Shown here: positions 17,262 through 27,167 of the stretch, in pieces
Layout of the letters: each line of letters starts with the position of its first letter
How positions within the stretch are numbered: the stretch's first letter is position 1
Source of the DNA: Thomasclavelia ramosa DSM 1402
GTDB lineage: Bacteria > Bacillota_I > Bacilli_A > Erysipelotrichales > Coprobacillaceae
Direction: 5' to 3'
DNA: 64,000 nt
Assembly (NCBI RefSeq): GCF_014131695.1
Contig: NZ_CP036346.1
Coordinates: forward strand, 2,976,001-3,040,000
The notes under the pieces: generated by a model
Databases searched by the model: none
Told to the model about the DNA's origin: nothing
The model's input: the letters and a program-made list of their open reading frames with translations, nothing else
Made by a program: the position numbers and the translations under genes

Positions 17262-17820
17262 TTAATCAAGTAGCGGAAAATTTTAAATATTTTCCCTCTC
17301 TTACACCACTGTCCATACGGTTCCATATACGGCAGTTTAATTAAATTTCAATTTATATCTCAATAAATAATAATCTAAACAACTAACTAGTCCATTGTGT
17401 GCTAGCCTTTCTTTTGCTACAGCACGCACAACACATGTTCTAGTTATCACGAATTGATAGCATATGATATTTGTCTTGCTCTACCATAATTTACCCCAAG
17501 TTTTCTAACACCATGACTAGGCTTTGGAATTTCAATACTTTTAACAGGTTGTGGTTTGTAAGACCTTGTTTCAATTTGTCTTTTATTTCATCATTGGCTA
17601 CATTATCCACACTACTTGTGCTTTTATAGACAAGTATCATATTTTTCTTAGATAAGACTTCCTCTAATAATTTGTGTGATCTTCTCCTTTTCGCTTTCTA
17701 ATGCCTAGATCCAAGTGTATATGCCCTTCGGCTCAAATACATTTCCGATGCACTATGTGATTCGTCGACAACTACATTCACAAAGGACTTTCACCCTAGA
17801 TGTATGACAAGTCGTCATAC
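17262..17820 (-). pseudogene. Decayed group II intron with remnants of its reverse transcriptase
   Basis: Reading the minus strand, the 5' part has GGTGAAAGTCC (17785-17795), a domain I motif of bacterial group II introns. Next comes LLEEVLSKKNMILVYKS (from 17694), the usual start of the intron-encoded reverse transcriptase. After a one-base frameshift comes YKPQPVKSIEIPKP with HGVRKLGV (17457-17560). The whole palm, thumb and most of the maturase are deleted. In a third frame the tail resumes as VRAVAKERLAHNGLVS and, past a stop, TAVYGTVWTVV, the standard carboxy end. A domain V/VI-like stretch ending near CTACTTGATT (about 17262) closes the element. It cannot encode an active protein. Confidence 0.88.
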
Positions 17821-17847
17821 TTAAAAAAGATGTCTCTAACAGACATC

Positions 17848-17850
<3 letters not shown>
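17821..17850 (-). terminator. Terminator of the TIM-barrel/GH1 operon
   Basis: AAGATGTCT and AGACATCTT form a perfect 9-bp stem overlapping the GH1 stop codon. A T run follows on the minus strand. Confidence 0.88.
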
Positions 17851-20276
<2,426 letters not shown>

Positions 20277-20356
20277 CTTTTTTCTCCTTATATCTATTTT
20301 CTTACAACTAAATCTTAATTTAAAAAGTAGTCTAAAAAAATCATATATAGATATTT

Positions 20357-20371
20357 TGTAATTAAATTTCA
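20357..20371. promoter_or_regulatory. Predicted RpiR-family operator 3
   Basis: TGTAATTAAATTTCA fits the TGNAATTNAATTTCA pattern and lies between the divergent TIM-barrel/GH1 operon and the RpiR gene. Confidence 0.65.
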
Positions 20372-20387
20372 AAGATATAAATAATTA

Positions 20388-20402
20388 TGAAATTTAATTT
20401 CA
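20388..20402. promoter_or_regulatory. Predicted RpiR-family operator 4 (perfect palindrome)
   Basis: TGAAATTTAATTTCA is a perfect dyad about the central T and the best copy of the motif in the window. It starts 31 bases from operator 3, much the same spacing as operators 1 and 2. Confidence 0.72.
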
Positions 20403-20419
20403 AAAATATCATTAGTAGT

Positions 20420-20435
20420 GAGAAAACGTTTTCTC
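20420..20435. promoter_or_regulatory. Candidate catabolite-responsive element (cre)
   Basis: GAGAAAACGTTTTCTC is a perfect palindrome with the AAACGTTT core bound by CcpA/LacI-family proteins. It lies in the divergent promoter region of the RpiR gene and the GH1 operon, which is where carbon catabolite control would be expected. Confidence 0.55.
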
Positions 20436-20494
20436 TATGTCTATTAATATGTTAAAATATAAGTATAAATAATCCCTAAAAAGGAGTGCATAAA

Positions 20495-21271
20495 ATGATT
20501 CGTGAATTAATCGATAGCATTAAACTGACAAAAAAAGAACAAGTTATTTCCGAATATTTAGAACAAGAGCCTGATTGCGTGCTTCAATATAACGCTAAAG
20601 AATTAGCTGCTTTAATCAAAGTTAGTGCCCCCACCCTTATTCGCTTTGTTCAAAAATTAGGATTTAAAGGCTATAGTGATTTTCAAGTGACTTACACCCA
20701 AGAAAAAACAATGTATGATCAAATGAAAAATATACGGATTGATTCAAAAAGTTCTATTCGTGATGTAATTGAAACCCTACCTGCAATATATGACCATGTT
20801 TTTAAAGAAACTCGAAAACTAACTCGTTTTGAATCGTTTGTTCGAACGATAAATTATATGCTGCAAGCTAAACAAATTGATTTTTATGCCAATGACAATA
20901 ATTATTCAGAAGTTCAATCTGCCTGTTTAAAACTAAATACCATTGGTATCAAAGCACAATGCTTTAACACTTTGAATACTGCCTATATTGATAACATCGA
21001 TCCTCGAGACATCTTAGCTTTCGTAGTTAGTCACTCGGGAAAAAATCAAACAATGGTCGATGCCGCATATGAACTCCGAAAAAAACGAATCCGTGTCATC
21101 GCAATTACAGGAAAAATCGACCCAACTTTAGAACTTGTATGCAATGAAGCCTTGTATATTGATTCATCCTCACATCATCTGCCTCATCATATTATGCTAT
21201 ATGGATTATCGATACATTATATTTTAGATATTCTCGTTACCTCACTTTATTACAAAAAATACAAAGAATAA
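20495..21271 (+). CDS. RpiR/MurR-family transcriptional regulator
   Basis: The ATG at 20495 is chosen because AAGGAG ends eight bases upstream; a GTG at 20486 overlaps that site and is unlikely. The 258-residue protein has an amino-terminal RpiR helix-turn-helix (TKKEQVISEYLEQ, KVSAPTLIRFVQKLGFKGYSD in two helices). A carboxy-terminal SIS sugar-phosphate-binding domain follows (IDFYANDNNYSEV, DILAFVVSHSGKNQ, RVIAITGK). It is divergent from the TIM-barrel/GH1 operon. Four operator copies place the Gfo/Idh pair in the same predicted regulon. The inducer is probably a sugar phosphate. Confidence 0.9.
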   Translation: MIRELIDSIKLTKKEQVISEYLEQEPDCVLQYNAKELAALIKVSAPTLIRFVQKLGFKGYSDFQVTYTQEKTMYDQMKNIRIDSKSSIRDVIETLPAIYDHVFKETRKLTRFESFVRTINYMLQAKQIDFYANDNNYSEVQSACLKLNTIGIKAQCFNTLNTAYIDNIDPRDILAFVVSHSGKNQTMVDAAYELRKKRIRVIAITGKIDPTLELVCNEALYIDSSSHHLPHHIMLYGLSIHYILDILVTSLYYKKYKE

Positions 21272-21276
21272 TAAAC

Positions 21277-21305
21277 AAGACCTTACGCTCCCGTAGGGTC
21301 TTATT
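21277..21305. terminator. Bidirectional terminator between RpiR and VOC genes
   Basis: AAGACCTTACG and CGTAGGGTCTT form an 11-bp stem with one wobble pair and a CTCC loop, flanked by A-rich and T-rich sides. Confidence 0.85.
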
Positions 21306-21784
21306 TAACCGACATTTCCTTGATGCTGCAAAGATAAATCAGTATACTGCATAATTTCAAATTTATTTCCATCCGGATCATGAATCCACATTTGCCAAGT
21401 TTCTGATTGACCTTTATTAGGCTCAATATCAATTTCGATACCAGCTTCAATCAGCTCTTTTCGTGCTTCAAAAATATCATCAACCATTAAAGCAAAGTGT
21501 GAATACCCTAGTCTAACATCTGGCTTTTCATGTTCTAGCTGGTTATCTGCTTTATTAAATAATTCCAAATATTGTCCCGGGGCTAACTCAATAAAAATAT
21601 AAGCAATCCCATCTGGATCAGTAATTGCTTTTTTAGCCCAAGCTCCACGGCTTTTTTGTCCAAGATAAGCCCCATAACGCATAATTATTTTAGCTTTTAA
21701 TCCTAATTTATTTTCATAAAAATCTCTCATTTTATCCATCTGATCAGTATAAAATGAAAGATGCATCACTTCATTAAATTTCAT
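21305..21784 (-). CDS. VOC/glyoxalase-family protein
   Basis: The 159-residue protein from the ATG at 21784 (AGGT upstream) is a single vicinal-oxygen-chelate domain. MHLSFYTDQMDKMRDFYENK is the first half and LGYSHFALMVDDIFEA with WMWIHDPDGNKFEIMQY the second. The carboxy motif DPDGNKFE(I) is the glyoxalase I signature. Metal ligands in this fold would be His8, the Glu in YIFIELAPGQYLE, His in YSHFAL and Glu in FEIMQ. Detoxification of methylglyoxal is possible in a sugar-phosphate-rich cell, but many VOC proteins do other chemistry. An earlier in-frame start would add 15 residues. Confidence 0.85.
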   Translation of the reverse strand: MKFNEVMHLSFYTDQMDKMRDFYENKLGLKAKIIMRYGAYLGQKSRGAWAKKAITDPDGIAYIFIELAPGQYLELFNKADNQLEHEKPDVRLGYSHFALMVDDIFEARKELIEAGIEIDIEPNKGQSETWQMWIHDPDGNKFEIMQYTDLSLQHQGNVG

Positions 21785-21804
21785 TTTTAACCTCGCATTT
21801 TTAT

Positions 21805-21881
21805 AAAAAGGTCTGTTTAAATAAAACAATCAAAGCTATTTAAACGGAAAAATAGATTTCATGACTATCTAAACAAACCAT
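21805..21881 (-). terminator. Long-stem hairpin after the broken PTS IIB gene
   Basis: On the minus strand GGTTTGTTTAGAT (21869-21881) can pair with ATTTAAACAGACC (21810-21822), followed by TTTTTAT. It would end the PTS/GH1/manA transcript. Confidence 0.6.
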
Positions 21882-21890
21882 TTTTATTAT

Positions 21891-22207
21891 TTATTTTCCA
21901 CCTAATTTTAAAGCTGTATCCAAGACCTTAGCACCATTCATTGTCCCATAATCCTGCATATTAATTATTTCAGCCGGTTTATCAAGAAACATTTTTTTAA
22001 CATTCTTTAATTCATTTTAACATTCTTTAATTCATAACGTACTTGTGGTCCTAATAAAATATCATCAGCTGCTTCACCATATTTTTCAATTTGTCCAACG
22101 GGATGGGCTTCGATTTGAAATTCAATTTCTTTTGTTTCGGCAGTCTCTTTCATTCTATTAACTAATAGACTTGTTGACATTCCCGTTGCACACACTAACA
22201 AAAACAT
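21891..22207 (-). pseudogene. PTS lactose/cellobiose-class IIB broken by a 20-bp tandem duplication
   Basis: The gene begins as a normal IIB with the phospho-acceptor Cys in LLVCATGMSTSLLVNRM and DDILLGPQVRYELKNVK. The 20-base unit GAATTAAAGAATGTTAAAAT/A is then present twice in tandem, which shifts the frame and gives a stop at 22007-22009 after 66 residues. Removing one copy restores a frame that continues to 21891 with IINMQDYGTMNGAKVLDTAL, matching the intact IIB at 31163-31462 throughout. The break removes the last third of the domain. It is the last gene of the IIC / zinc-ribbon / manA / GH1 operon. Confidence 0.9.
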
Positions 22208-22229
22208 TCATCATTATTCCCCCTCTAGC

Positions 22230-23648
22230 CTAATATTCAATATTATTCTCTAAATCATCACCATTGGTAGCAATACATTTTTTATACCAGTAAAACGATT
22301 TTTTAGGATAACGTTTTAAATCTTTTAAGTCTTCAAAATCACGATCAACATAAACAAATCCATAACGTTTTCTAATTTCTTTATGACTACTTAAAAAATC
22401 AATTGGACTCCAAGCTAAATAACCAATTAAATCAACACCATCATGTTCAACAGCCTGTTTAATTGCTTTGATATGCTGTTGATAATAATCAATACGTTGA
22501 TCATCATATACTTTTTGATCAATTAACTGTTCATCAATTCCAATACCATTTTCTACGATAAACAATGGTTTATGATATCGATGATAAAAATCAATTAACG
22601 AATATCGTAATCCCTGTGAATCAATTTGCCAGCCCCACTCATTTGCTTGATAATAAGGATTTTTAAGATTGCGCTGATCAAATAAAATAGCATCCTCTAA
22701 AGTAATCACATCATCAATTTCATCAAATGAAGCCTGAACACTACTGCGATAATATGAAAATGCTAGATAATCCAGTTTGGTCGATGCTGATTTAATTACC
22801 TCTTCATCAGCTTTATTTAGACTGATTGTTATATTTCTATTTAGTGCATACTGCTTAAAATAATCTGGTAGTTCTCCTTGACACATCGTATCAAAAGCAA
22901 AATAGTTGTGTAACTTATTTTTAAAATCTGCAGCAATAATATCACTACTTTTACAAGTGAGTGGATAGAATGGTGCATGCCCAATCATACCACCTACTTT
23001 GGCTTGTGGATCAACACGTTTAATTACCTCTACAGCACGAGCATGTGCAATTTGTACATTAATATTTAATTGTACGAACATCTCTGCTTTAGACATTCCA
23101 TCTGGTAAATAAGCTCCTGCCACCAGATCACTTTGACAATAAGCTAAATTAATTTCATTATATGTCAGCCAGTATTTAACTTTTCCTTTCAGTCTAGAAA
23201 CTACCGCTTCAACATGGCGAGCATAAAAGTTAATTACTTCTTTGTTCATAAACCCATTATAGTTTTTTAACAGATAATCCGGCATATCAAAATGAACTAA
23301 AGATACTACTGGTTCAATTCCTTTTGATAAAAGATAGTCGACCATCTTTTCATAATAAGCTAACCCTGCTTCATTAGGACTTTCTTCATTACCAAGCGGG
23401 TGAATCCTTGACCATACTACTGAAAAGCGATATGCTTTATATCCCATTTGAGCCATGTAATCAATATCTTCTTGATAATGATGATAATGATCAGTAGCTA
23501 CTTTTGTATCACAAAACATCGGTTCAATCCCGGGTTCTGGAGTAACTATTAGAGTGTCATAAACATTTAACCCTTTACCATCTTCTAAATATGCGCCTTC
23601 AGCTTGAACGTTGCTTAAAGCACCGCCCCATAAAAATTCTTCTTTCAT
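22230..23648 (-). CDS. GH1 6-phospho-beta-glucosidase
   Basis: The 472-residue GH1 enzyme has FLWGGALSNVQAEGAY at its start, acid/base Glu in LTYNEINLA and nucleophile Glu in LFIVENGIGID. The end has KRYGFVYVDRDFED with KKSFYWYKK, including the lysine/tyrosine pair of phospho-glycosidases. It begins 11 bases after manA ends and precedes the broken IIB. It would hydrolyse a phosphorylated beta-disaccharide delivered by the IIC at 25586. It is one of six GH1 genes here and is distinct from the 17848/29660 pair at its amino terminus. Confidence 0.92.
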   Translation of the reverse strand: MKEEFLWGGALSNVQAEGAYLEDGKGLNVYDTLIVTPEPGIEPMFCDTKVATDHYHHYQEDIDYMAQMGYKAYRFSVVWSRIHPLGNEESPNEAGLAYYEKMVDYLLSKGIEPVVSLVHFDMPDYLLKNYNGFMNKEVINFYARHVEAVVSRLKGKVKYWLTYNEINLAYCQSDLVAGAYLPDGMSKAEMFVQLNINVQIAHARAVEVIKRVDPQAKVGGMIGHAPFYPLTCKSSDIIAADFKNKLHNYFAFDTMCQGELPDYFKQYALNRNITISLNKADEEVIKSASTKLDYLAFSYYRSSVQASFDEIDDVITLEDAILFDQRNLKNPYYQANEWGWQIDSQGLRYSLIDFYHRYHKPLFIVENGIGIDEQLIDQKVYDDQRIDYYQQHIKAIKQAVEHDGVDLIGYLAWSPIDFLSSHKEIRKRYGFVYVDRDFEDLKDLKRYPKKSFYWYKKCIATNGDDLENNIEY

Positions 23649-23659
23649 GATCTTCTCCT

Positions 23660-24586
23660 TTATCTCGTTGTCATCATAATAGTCATATGACCATCAAAAA
23701 CAATTTTGTTTCCTTGCGGAATCAAGAAATTATCACCGACTTTAATAGGCACTCCATCAACAGTCCCAGAGCCCCTCACAACCGTCGCCAACTGATAATT
23801 ATCATGATAATAGTGATTCTCCCCTGTAAGTTCTAGTTTTGTTACAGTAAATGAGTCATTATCAATAAAAACAGTTTGTTCACCATTTTCTAATGATGTC
23901 ATTACAGTCGTAAGCTTATTTTCCATCTCCTTTTGATCATAAGACAAACATTCAATTGCTTCTTTTAAATGCAATTCACGTTCATTGCCATTTGCATCTT
24001 TACGATGATAATCATAAAAACGGAAAGTAACATCTGTAGCCTGTTGGATTTCATAAACAACACTCCCCTTTTTTAATGCATGTAATAATCCAGCCGGAAG
24101 ATATACAAAATCATCAGGATGGACTTCTAAATGACGAATCAGTTTATCCCACTGTTCTTCCTTGATATAGTGAGTCAAATCAGCTTCATCTTTGGCATTG
24201 TGTCCATAAACAATCTTGGCTCCTGGCTCAGCTTCAATAAAATACCAAGCTTCATTTTTGCCTGCTTGATAACCTAACTTTAAAGCCGCTTTTACATCAG
24301 GATGAACTTGGATACTTAAATCATCTTCTGGTCCTACTAACGAAATAATAACCGGAAACTGTTCATTAGGATGACCAAATAATTCTTGATGCTCCTGCCA
24401 TAATTCTAATAAAGTTTTTCCTTGATATGGTGCAGTCTCACAAATATTTGAAGCCCCTTTTTGGCAGCTAAATGACCAAGCCTGTCCAACTCCATCCGGA
24501 AAATCATGATAGCCAAAATAATCTTTAACTAACGTATGTCCCCATATAGCCAAGCGCGGGATCGGTTTAAAAAATAATACACCCAT
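23660..24586 (-). CDS. manA: Class I mannose-6-phosphate isomerase
   Basis: This zinc enzyme interconverts mannose-6-phosphate and fructose-6-phosphate. The 308-residue length and motifs match short Gram-positive ManA: LSIQVHPD with KNEAWYF and VIYGHNA-type spacing (IVYGHNAKDEADL). The metal-site and active-site stretches LPAGLLHALKKGSVVYEIQQ and FRFYDYHR follow. It is placed between a terminator hairpin and a phospho-beta-glucosidase. A mannose-containing beta-glycoside could feed both enzymes (inference). The zinc-ribbon genes and PTS IIC lie upstream in the same direction. Confidence 0.92.
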   Translation of the reverse strand: MGVLFFKPIPRLAIWGHTLVKDYFGYHDFPDGVGQAWSFSCQKGASNICETAPYQGKTLLELWQEHQELFGHPNEQFPVIISLVGPEDDLSIQVHPDVKAALKLGYQAGKNEAWYFIEAEPGAKIVYGHNAKDEADLTHYIKEEQWDKLIRHLEVHPDDFVYLPAGLLHALKKGSVVYEIQQATDVTFRFYDYHRKDANGNERELHLKEAIECLSYDQKEMENKLTTVMTSLENGEQTVFIDNDSFTVTKLELTGENHYYHDNYQLATVVRGSGTVDGVPIKVGDNFLIPQGNKIVFDGHMTIMMTTR

Positions 24587-24601
24587 AATTTTTCTCCTTA
24601 T

Positions 24602-24625
24602 AAAAAATAGGCATTAATATGCCTA
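24602..24625 (-). terminator. Terminator inside the IIC-manA-GH1 gene string
   Basis: TAGGCAT, ATTA loop, ATGCCTA followed by TTTTTT on the minus strand, overlapping the stop of the 154-residue zinc-ribbon gene. manA and GH1 would be reached only by read-through or by their own promoter. Confidence 0.8.
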
Positions 24626-25087
24626 TAGTGTAAACAAAGCAAATAAACCAATTACGGTTACAAAGATTGATAAGCAATTAGCTAATGAGACAATATTAGC
24701 TTTGATTCTAAAACCATATTTACTATAAATTAAATTATTTACTTGTTTTGCCTTAGTGACATGATAATCACCTAACAAAGCAAAAACAACGATTACGATT
24801 CGCATTGGTAAACTTGTTCCAATTCCATCACCAAAATAATTCCATGGTACGATAGCTAAAATAAGTGCTAAAACTGAAGCAAATAAAGCTGCACCAATAT
24901 ATGGATTTTTTTCATCTCGATGCTTTTCCATTCGTTCAATATCTTTTTTAGACATCTTTTGTTTTATTTTATTATCATTATATTTTTGAGCATAACTACG
25001 TTGTTCAACTTTAATTACTTCACTACCACAGCTATCACAAAATTTTGCAGAATCTTTAAGTACAGCACCACATTTTCGACAATACAT
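24623..25087 (-). CDS. Zinc-ribbon membrane protein
   Basis: The 154-residue protein begins with a zinc ribbon (Cys3, Cys6, Cys17, Cys20 from the ATG at 25087, with AGGTGG upstream). A basic linker (KIKQKMSKKDIERMEKH) and two to three membrane helices (about 64-84, 93-110 and 130-152) follow. It has no recognised catalytic motif. It lies 16 bases from a similar zinc-ribbon membrane gene. Both are held inside a PTS-linked gene string, an unusual setting for this protein type. Function unknown; a membrane-bound regulator or assembly factor is possible. Confidence 0.7.
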   Translation of the reverse strand: MYCRKCGAVLKDSAKFCDSCGSEVIKVEQRSYAQKYNDNKIKQKMSKKDIERMEKHRDEKNPYIGAALFASVLALILAIVPWNYFGDGIGTSLPMRIVIVVFALLGDYHVTKAKQVNNLIYSKYGFRIKANIVSLANCLSIFVTVIGLFALFTL

Positions 25088-25103
25088 AATATCCACCTGC
25101 TCT

Positions 25104-25523
25104 CTATTTCAAAATAACTTGTGAAAAATTAACTAAACTAACAAAACCACTAATAACGATCGATACCCAAGCATAATTTTTATTACCATTTGGTTCGAAT
25201 CCTTTTTTTCGATCCTGTTTATCTACCCGCAATGACAATACACCACAAACGATTGCCCCAAGATAAGCAAACGAACTAAGAATATATGGAATCTTTACAT
25301 TTCCACCAACTGCACTAAATATTGTTCCTGCGATAAAATCCAATCCAATTAAACCGATAAAAAATAGGAGGATCCCTAATTTAGCCCAGCTATTTTCACG
25401 GGGATTCTTTTTTAACTTTGATTTGTTTTTTTGTTTAAGTGCATCTGCACTAATTTCTTTACCGCAATGATAACAGAAAGCTGAATCTTGTGGTATTTCC
25501 TTGTGACAATATGGACATTCCAT
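25104..25523 (-). CDS. Zinc-ribbon membrane protein
   Basis: This 139-residue protein has a zinc ribbon (Cys3, Cys6, Cys17, Cys20), a lysine-rich linker (about 28-46) and three hydrophobic helices (about 49-69, 78-98 and 117-137). It is similar in plan, though not in detail, to the following 154-residue protein. An AGGAGG site precedes the ATG. A strong hairpin separates it from the PTS IIC gene upstream. Homologues of this sort are common in Bacillota genomes, usually without assigned function. Confidence 0.7.
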   Translation of the reverse strand: MECPYCHKEIPQDSAFCYHCGKEISADALKQKNKSKLKKNPRENSWAKLGILLFFIGLIGLDFIAGTIFSAVGGNVKIPYILSSFAYLGAIVCGVLSLRVDKQDRKKGFEPNGNKNYAWVSIVISGFVSLVNFSQVILK

Positions 25524-25543
25524 AATTAGTTCCTCCTTATTTT

Positions 25544-25579
25544 TTAATTAAGAGAACTTGTTAAAGTTTTCTTAATTAA
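25544..25579 (-). other. Intercistronic hairpin downstream of PTS IIC
   Basis: A 16-bp stem (TTAATTAAGAGAACTT with its near-complement, one mismatch, GTTA loop) lies between IIC and the zinc-ribbon genes without a following T run on the minus strand. It looks more like an mRNA-stabilising or processing hairpin than a terminator. Confidence 0.55.
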
Positions 25580-25585
25580 TTAATT

Positions 25586-26917
25586 CTATGCCTCTGCAGT
25601 ATTCATTTTAGCAACTTCAGCTTTTTCATAAGCTTTCCAGAATGGATAGAAGATAACTAATCCGATTGCTAGATTGATAAATACAATAATGATACCACCA
25701 ACTGAACCACCAGCAGATAAATAACCTAAGATTGGTGAAGGTGTTGCCCAAGGCAATGACATATACATTTTTCCTACAAAACCAATACTAGTTAACCAAT
25801 AAGTTAAAGCCCCTGTTAATGTATGAGTTAAAATAAATGGAATTAATAGGAAACCATTCATTACTACTGGTAACCCAAACATAATTGGTTCAATAATACA
25901 GAAAATTGCAGGTGGTAAACAGATTGTTGCTAATGGTTTCAAATGAGGTAATTTCTTACTAGACATAAACATGTAAATTAAAATTGGCCAGAAAGATGAT
26001 ACCCATTGAGATAGACGACATAAGTTTGGTGTCCAAACATATGGTAAATCTTTAACTAATGTTCCAGCAGTAAAAGCAGTGTTGTTATCAGCAAGCCATT
26101 GATTTGTAAAGACATTAGTAACTGCACCAGTAATATTGTCACCATGTAGACCACACATCCATAGCAATGCTGATAAGAATTGCTGCAAGCTATAAACAAA
26201 GACATTGTCTGCCGCTCCTAAGACTGGTAATAACATTTCTCCAACCAATACTGGAATATTGATTCCGGCTAAAGTTCTAATTCCCCAACATACAATCGTA
26301 ATAAAGAAATAAGGAATAATTGCTGAGAAACTATCTGAGATAGCAGGTGGTACTGAATCAGGCAATTTGATTACAATATTCTTTTTTAAACATATATTAA
26401 TAATATTAATTGCAATTGCTCCAGCGATCATTGCTGTAATCAAACCTGAACCACCCCAATAAGTACTTTCGAAAGCACTGCCTCCAGCACTTAAAGTTCC
26501 ATCTTTAGCAGTGATTACTAAATTACCAACAGAATCATAGTTTAATAACATAAAAGCAAAGAATGCTCCGACTGCCCCTGTAGTCTTATTAAATCCTTTA
26601 ATTTCTGCATATTCTCCCCCGAAAGCGATAATAATGTAGATAGCCATAATTCCCATTGATAAACTATTGACTAATGCAAGATCATCAGCCCAAGGCTTTA
26701 AAAATGGAATTAATGCTTTAGTTGTCAATCCACCATCTGAACAGAATAAGTATACTACTAAGAAGATTGACCCAACCATTGTTACTGGTAATGCTGCGAC
26801 CATCCCATTTACGATTGCTCGTACAAATGGGATCTGTCCAAATCTTGTCATTGGTCCAGCGATTACATCAACTTTTTCCAATACTTTGTCCATGAAGGAC
26901 TTTTTTTCAGTAGACAT
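25586..26917 (-). CDS. PTS cellobiose/lactose-class IIC permease
   Basis: The ATG at 26917 has GGGAGG ahead of it; the earlier in-frame start adds eight residues and overlaps that site. The 443-residue permease has the eight-plus-helix layout of the family. Conserved stretches include KLPDSVPPAISDSFSAIIPYF (read as PDSVPPAISDSF), LLWMCGLHGDNI with its His, LPHLKPLATICLPPAIF, and EPIMFGLPVVMNGFLLIP with the active-site Glu. It would import and phosphorylate a beta-disaccharide together with IIA and IIB partners. Its own IIB (21891-22207) is broken, so the 31163 IIB may serve. Confidence 0.92.
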   Translation of the reverse strand: MSTEKKSFMDKVLEKVDVIAGPMTRFGQIPFVRAIVNGMVAALPVTMVGSIFLVVYLFCSDGGLTTKALIPFLKPWADDLALVNSLSMGIMAIYIIIAFGGEYAEIKGFNKTTGAVGAFFAFMLLNYDSVGNLVITAKDGTLSAGGSAFESTYWGGSGLITAMIAGAIAINIINICLKKNIVIKLPDSVPPAISDSFSAIIPYFFITIVCWGIRTLAGINIPVLVGEMLLPVLGAADNVFVYSLQQFLSALLWMCGLHGDNITGAVTNVFTNQWLADNNTAFTAGTLVKDLPYVWTPNLCRLSQWVSSFWPILIYMFMSSKKLPHLKPLATICLPPAIFCIIEPIMFGLPVVMNGFLLIPFILTHTLTGALTYWLTSIGFVGKMYMSLPWATPSPILGYLSAGGSVGGIIIVFINLAIGLVIFYPFWKAYEKAEVAKMNTAEA

Positions 26918-26953
26918 ATTTTTTCCTCCCTTAATTTTCAAAAACGCTTTAAA

Positions 26954-26967
26954 TGTAAACGTTTTCT
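26954..26967. promoter_or_regulatory. Candidate cre in the PTS IIC promoter region
   Basis: TGTAAACGTTTTCT fits the CcpA-type consensus TGWAARCGYTWWCW and lies 37 bases upstream of the IIC start. Confidence 0.6.
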
Positions 26968-27111
26968 CTTTGTCTATCTATATAGTATACCCATTCACTT
27001 ATTTTTTCGATATATTATCCTGTCGTAAATTATGCCATTTTTATTTACAAATACCTCAAACCCATTGGTATTATTAATGTTTTTAGAAAATAGAAGTCTT
27101 AAAAAACAATG

Positions 27112-27148
27112 AGTAAACGTTTACTTTTTTTACTAATTTTGATATAGT
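27112..27148 (+). promoter_or_regulatory. Promoter of the PRD regulator with overlapping LacI-type operator
   Basis: TTTACT (27120-27125) and TATAGT (27143-27148) are spaced by 17 bases. The palindrome AGTAAACGTTTACT (27112-27125) covers the -35 element and is the same word as the operators in front of the LacI gene at 32332. Repression by that LacI protein is predicted. Confidence 0.7.
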
Positions 27149-27167
27149 TTTACTAGGGAGTGACCAT

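Noticed and set aside
21770-21786. A partial TGAAATTTAATGAA word like the RpiR operator
   Set aside because: It lies inside the first codons of the VOC gene, misses the right half-site and is explained by coding sequence.
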